Shown: positions 59,286-64,000 of the stretch, piece by piece
Position numbering within the stretch: the stretch's first letter is position 1
How the letters are laid out: the number at the start of each line of letters is the position of its first letter
From: Medicago truncatula
Lineage: Eukaryota > Streptophyta > Magnoliopsida > Fabales > Fabaceae
DNA length: 64,000 nt
Direction of reading: 5' to 3'
NCBI RefSeq assembly: GCF_003473485.1
Contig: NC_053048.1
Span: 13,081,501 to 13,145,500, forward strand
Program-made: the position numbers and the translations under genes
Notes under the pieces: generated by a model
The model's input: only the letters and a program-made list of their open reading frames with translations
What the model was told of the DNA's origin: nothing
Databases searched by the model: none

Positions 59286-60866
59286 AAGAAAATTGCTCTT
59301 CTCCCATCAAAAAACACTCACTACCAAGTGCATGGATGAAAGTGCCCTTGCGTGACTTAAGTCACCCTAGGTACTTTCCACGTGAGTTAACTCACGCAGG
59401 TTGTAACCACAACGTGACTTAACTCACGTTGCAGGTTTGTATTGTTTTGTACAAAACCCATCAATCCCAACTCCAACACCATTTTCTTTCCTTCTTCACC
59501 TCCAAAAACCCAAAAGTGCAAATTTTTTTGGTCAAAATCTTCATTTCAAATCATTACAAATCGTGAGGAAGTAAGTTTCTACACTCATCAAGCATAAAAA
59601 ATCAGATAATGTATCATCTTAACTCATTTCATTTTTCTATTTTTTGGGGTATGTTTGTCAGTCTAGGGAGTCGAAGCCGAAAAAAAAAATCAACAAATGA
59701 ACTCAATCCAATTTATTGTAACACTCCCACTCCGGAAAAACGAAAACAAGAATTACATGTCATGGAAGAAGACGAAGATTATGCTCTATCACTAAGCTAG
59801 TTAGATAGGCTATGACATTTTTTTTTTTGTTGGTGTTCGTCCTATTTTTTGTCGATATTGCACCGACATATTTTTTGGTGGCCGGTTATGTAACGCTGAT
59901 ACTTGTGGCCAATATGTAACTAACATTATATATATATTGGTGGCACGCCAATTATTGCTTGCATTTTTTTGTCTCTAATTATTCAATAATTTATTTTATT
60001 TTTTATTTGGTTTTATTCTCATACTTGTCATTCCATTATATTTTGTGAAGTGAAACATGTCTGAAGATGCACATGTTCCAGTTGAAGCTCATGTCTGATA
60101 CGTCGCTGTGAAAAAGAAGATTAATCTCTTTTTAACCCCACCGACAAATGGACGAGTTGAAGACACGACTTAACAGATATTTTATCCATACTGGTGAAAA
60201 TCATGTAGTAATATATGTGTCAAGCGTGGACTTGAGGGAGGATAAGGAAGACCGATCCATTGAAGTGTAATATTTATTAACGCGTAATAGTGTAATGTGT
60301 TTGAATTTGTGTCCATAATAATCAATTTTAATGAATTTATGTTATGTGTAATTTAACGACGAGTTTGTGTAATTTGGATCGTTTATATGCGATTATGTGA
60401 TTTTGTGTATTTAACGACGAATTTGTATAATTTTGATCGATTATGTGTCGTTAAGTGTGATTAAGGTGATTATGCATCGTTAAAGACGAATTAATGTAAT
60501 TTGGATCGTTTGTGTGATTATCAACAAATTTGTGAAAATTGGATCGATTATGTGATTATGTTGTTAAACTGATGTAATTCGGTTCAATTACGAGTGTGTA
60601 AAGATGTAATTCGGTTCAATTACGAGTGTGTAAAGATTACAGGTCATTAAAGACTTGGTTAATGACATTCAATGTTGTCTGCTGCTATATCAGTACCTAG
60701 CGTAATTAACTCACGTTGTCCTGTAATCAACGTGACTTCACTCACGCTGAGTTCGGCGTGACTTAAGCCACGTTGGATTTAACACCTGCGTGACTTAAGT
60801 CACGTGGTATTTTCGTCAATTTGTATGGGAATGAACAAATCATAATGGAAGAAGAGCAATTTTCTT
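59286..60866. mobile_element. Fold-back element with CGTGACTTAAGTCACG palindromes
   Basis: AAGAAAATTGCTCTTCTCCC at the left mirrors the complement of the right end, AAGAAAATTGCTCTTCTTCC, and ATTTG flanks both sides (59281-59285, 60867-60871). Both ends hold perfect palindromes: GTGACTTAAGTCAC (59352-59365), CGTGAGTTAACTCACG (59381-59396) and CGTGACTTAAGTCACG (60789-60804), with imperfect ones between. The interior has a degenerate tandem array (60350-60560; AACGACGAATTTGTGTAATT) and an exact 32-bp duplication (60571-60602, 60603-60634). A 63-codon frame (59609-59800) has no known motif. Superfamily unknown. Confidence 0.7.
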
Positions 60867-61030
60867 ATTTGAAAGAAGGTGTCAACATTGACGGGTCACT
60901 TTCTAAACCAAAAAGACTATTACTGTTTAGTCTCTTACACACAAATTGAAAGTCCTTGGTTGAAGAAAAAAAATAAATAAATCCACTAGTGTGCAAGAGT
61001 GAAAACCTTGCTGTGTTAGGGTTCTCAAAT

Positions 61031-64000
61031 ATGAAGAATCAACAATCTGAACAAAATCAAACTCAATTACACCATAACGAAGAAGATGAAGAAGAACACA
61101 ACAACATAGAACAAAGTAGTAGCAAATCCCCTTCACCACCACTCCATTCACTCTCCGACTCACCAATCTCCGACGATCACCGCTCCCTCCCTCTAGTCCT
61201 CGTGCAACCGCCGTTGGTCACGGCTCACCGGTTTCAGGTTGAGCCAGCTGTAGTCACCAGGGTAGATCCCGGTGCAGAAGAGGGTTTTGTAGGTTTCAAA
61301 GATGTTGAAGGAGAACAAGAACGAGACGCCGGTGGTGGTGGTGGTGGTGGTGGTGATGGTGGTGGTGTTGAAGGAGAACGAGAACAAGACGCCACCAGTG
61401 GTGGTGGTGTTAAGAGGGGGTTAAGACCCGATGTGAAGAGTTTGTTGAGGTCTGAAAAAGTTGTGAGTTTGAATAAGGTTTTGTTGGGTCTTAGAGTTGC
61501 TGGTTTTGTTTTCTGTTTGGTTTCTTGGTCGGTTTTGGCTGCTGATAGAAAAAAGGGTTGGGCTATTGACTCTTTCTATTTGTACAAGGAATTCAGGTTA
61601 GTTACATTGATTCTAATTCGACACTTTCGTTAGTGAATAGTTATTTTCGTCCCTAAATGTGTGAGTCGTTGTTATTACAGTTTCTAAATGTATTGAAAAT
61701 TCAAAATACATTCTTAAATACACATTTCGCTATTTGAGGACCAAACTAACTTGTAAAATATATGTTGGAAGATGTTTTTGTGATTATGATAGATAGACTA
61801 TAGTGACTCCGTTTAATCTTTGTTTTATTTTAACTTAATTAGATGTGAAAACCCATTTGGGTTGGCCTCATGGTGTTTGGCCTGGGACCTTGGAGTGTGC
61901 TCCTGTCGGCTGTCAAGGTTTCAAGTTCGATTCTCCCCGTGCCAATTTCAATGGGTTAGTTTGGCTTCTTAAAAAAAAAAAACGTAATTAGATGTTAATT
62001 TCCGTAGGTTTTTAGAATCTTGCAATTGTATTGTTAATTTGTTATGTGATGTGTGTGATTTTGCGTTGCAGGTATAGCTTATCAGTGAATGTGATTGGGT
62101 TTGTCTATTCTGCGGTGCAGATATGTGATCTTGTGAAGTACTTGATTACCAAAAAGCATATAGTGGAGCACAAGCTAAGGGGTTACTTTACTTTTGCACT
62201 GGATCAGGTAACTAAAGCCTCTCGTTGCAAATTTGCGCTTCTGAATTTATGTTGAATTGAATAATAAAGTAGTAAAGGGACCTGTTGTGATGATTATGTT
62301 GGTAAAAAGTGAAAAATTATAGGATCTGAATTGATTGATTACAATTACAAAATGTAACTTCGAGTCATATGCATGCTTGTAAGTAAATATTTCTTCTAAA
62401 ATGAAGTCATCGAATCCAGTTTTAAAAGGTCAAAATTCAGGCATCAGAGACCAACTTGTGCGGTCCATGCATAGACATTTTTGCAGTGCTTTTTAATTCC
62501 TTTTCACCTGTTTTGAGTCTGACTTCTTGCTTTCTGAAAGTTGGTTTCCAAGTTGCACACCCCTTTCCAAAACCAAAGTTTAGAATTTAGTTTGTTCAGT
62601 CGCAGAAGTTTTGTTTGTGGGTTATCATCTACTTTTTAAGGTAGCACTTAAGGTGGTCTAAGTTAATTTTGGATCCGGCTCTTCTAAAGTGAGTAACTCA
62701 TTTTTTAGTGTGTAAAGTGAATATTATCAACTATTAATTAAATCAAAGGTGGGTATTGGATGTGCAACCTTACATCATAACAAATCATATTAAATTAACA
62801 AGGAATAACCTTTGATTTTCTCACTTTATACTTTACTAACATTAGAGGAGTCAAATTTGTTAATTTTTACCATCAACGCACCAAAGTATTTTTTTTCGAA
62901 AAGAGGATATACCATCCCTCTCAACATTATTCTCCACATTCTTGGACACTGCAGTAACTTCTTCCACTTCACCAACACCGTTCACCTCCACAAAACCAGT
63001 AAAACCACCCATTTTTTCCCTCTATCTGCGAATCTTCATGGTCTGTGTACACGTTTCCCTCCCCTACACCAATCCAACCACAACAATAGCCAGCATCTCA
63101 AACCGTGACAGCTCCTGTTGCAACTCAAGCTTGGTTTCACTTGGACTTTTTAAACATCTACAAATCTATATATGCTAAGATTCATAAACTTATTTAACTT
63201 TTACATAAACAAGTTTTTTTTTTAAACTTATTTAAACTTATTTGACTTTTTAACAAGTTTTTTTATCTTGTTGAAACCAAACAAAACTCATATTTCCCCG
63301 TATGTAATTTCATTCAACAAAAGATCATTTCACATGCTTTGTATTTTTGCTTTTGGAGTTGGGGTAACACTTATTATAGTAGAAAGGATGGTGAAAATTA
63401 GGCTCGGATAACTGAACTAAGGTTTCAAAGATTAATGAACACACAATTTCATAACTCTTGGCACTTTATTTCAACTGTTTCTTGTTTTGGTTAATCTTCC
63501 ATCCACATGAAGGTTTGCCTTTCGACAAAGCTAATGGACTTTTGTTAATTTGCTGATTTTGAGATTACTCTAAATAGAATGTCACCTGACTGTATATTCT
63601 TTAAAGTACTAAATTAATGCGTGCTGCTCATCTACTTCATAGTCACTTTAATTAAAGTTTCAACAGATTTAATGGCAAAGTCTGTGGTCATAAAAAGGAG
63701 AGCACAGTTGTGACTGTATATATGATAGATTGACAGTTTCCTAATATTTGGACCCTGAAACTCAGTTGGCTTATACCGTTCTATGTTTGACACTTCTAAT
63801 CCTTGATTATATACTATGTTGTAAATTAATTCAAAGTAGGCCTTTCGGTATTGTTGTTGTTCACTCTGTTTTTCATGATTCTCTAGTTTGATGCATGCTT
63901 ACATGCACCAACGACTGCTAACCTTCTGTTGGACTGCTTGCAGATCTTGACATACCTTCTAATGTCGGCATCCTCATCGGCTGCCACTAGAGCTTATGAC
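61031..64000 (+). CDS. CASP-like membrane protein (DUF588), 3' part outside window
   Basis: Exon 1 is 61031-61596, exon 2 is 62072-62207 and exon 3 starts at 63944 and runs off the window; the junctions (TTCAG/GTTAGT, TTGCAG/GTATAG, GATCAG/GTAACT, TTGCAG/ATCTTG) keep phase. Residues 1-140 form a long polar, acidic, Gly-rich cytosolic region with SSSKSPSPP and a Gly8 tract (101-108). TM1 is about 149-171 ([20 protein letters not shown], then [19 protein letters not shown]), TM2 about 190-212 ([20 protein letters not shown]), and TM3 begins at [19 protein letters not shown]. Order and motifs match the CASPL4 type with its extended N-terminus. CASP-like proteins are four-helix plasma-membrane scaffolds related to Casparian-strip proteins. 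The start ATG is the first in frame. Intron 1 carries a SINE. Confidence 0.88.
61847..61984 (+). mobile_element. SINE with 11-bp TSD in intron 1 of the CASP-like gene
   Basis: A 138-bp unit starting GAAAACCCATTTGGGTTGGC, with box-A/box-B-like blocks (GGCCTCATGGTGTTTGG, AGTTCGATTCTCC) and an A-rich tail of 12 A. TAATTAGATGT flanks exactly at 61836-61846 and 61985-61995. Typical of plant tRNA-derived SINEs mobilised by LINEs. Sense orientation to the gene. Confidence 0.88.
62670..62860. repeat. MITE-like repeat in intron 2 of the CASP-like gene
   Basis: GCTCTTCTAAAGTGAGTAA with AAATCAAAGG at the left mirrors the complement of the right side (GACTCCTCTAATGTTAGTAA, AAAATCAAAGG). Imperfect arms, no coding sequence, no duplication resolved. 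The rest of the 1.7-kb intron shows nothing recognisable. Confidence 0.4.

Noticed and set aside
60989..61030. Upstream extension of the CASP-like frame from 60989
   Set aside because: That start is a GTG; the first in-frame ATG is at 61031.

Overview
The window looks like a nuclear segment of a plant, most likely a papilionoid legume close to Medicago. This is inferred from the AT-rich composition, the intron/exon gene models, plant-only families (CASP-like, PLATZ, LEA_1, cucumisin-type subtilase, plastid-targeted SUMT) and MITE, SINE and LTR families of legume type. No database search was possible. There are no rRNA genes, credible tRNAs or CRISPR arrays.

Few host genes appear intact: a two-exon LEA_1 gene (20738-21614, -), a five-exon siroheme-synthesis methyltransferase UPM1 (23482-27201, -), an intronless N-terminal glutamine amidohydrolase NTAQ1 (34758-35417, -), a two-exon subtilase (50858-53390, -) and the first three exons of a CASP-like membrane protein cut by the window edge (61031-64000, +). 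Broken or doubtful host genes are an F-box-type gene split by a hAT MITE (10160-11455), a tail-to-tail pair of PLATZ-like mini-genes (13120-14150) and an intron-containing GLE1-like pseudogene (29130-34440).

Most of the rest is mobile DNA. 1167-4869: a nearly complete plant mariner-like element with a spliced DD39D transposase and a second, convergent ORF with EAR-like DLNxxP motifs. 5540-7290: Athila-type gag debris with poly-C and poly-G tracts. 8330-8935: hAT transposase relic. 15287-20040: L1-type LINE split by a solo LTR. 22428-23250: LTR plus gag of a truncated copia element. 31798-32299: RTE LINE with a 16-bp target duplication. 35452-40307: a solo LTR 34 bp upstream of the NTAQ1 ATG, itself holding two array-bearing Mutator-like MITEs, an inverted-repeat element and a Stowaway MITE. 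41340-49125: another L1 relic, split by a young copia element (42307-48063, LTRs differing at 4 of 641 sites, TSD AATGG). 55060-58990: Athila-like and L1 relics. 59286-60866: a fold-back element rich in CGTGACTTAAGTCACG palindromes.

Best candidates for something undescribed are the two-gene mariner element whose proteins both carry DLN-type motifs, the related 9-bp-TSD MITEs with palindromic internal arrays, the mirrored PLATZ mini-genes with equal-length 84-bp introns, and the palindrome-rich fold-back element.
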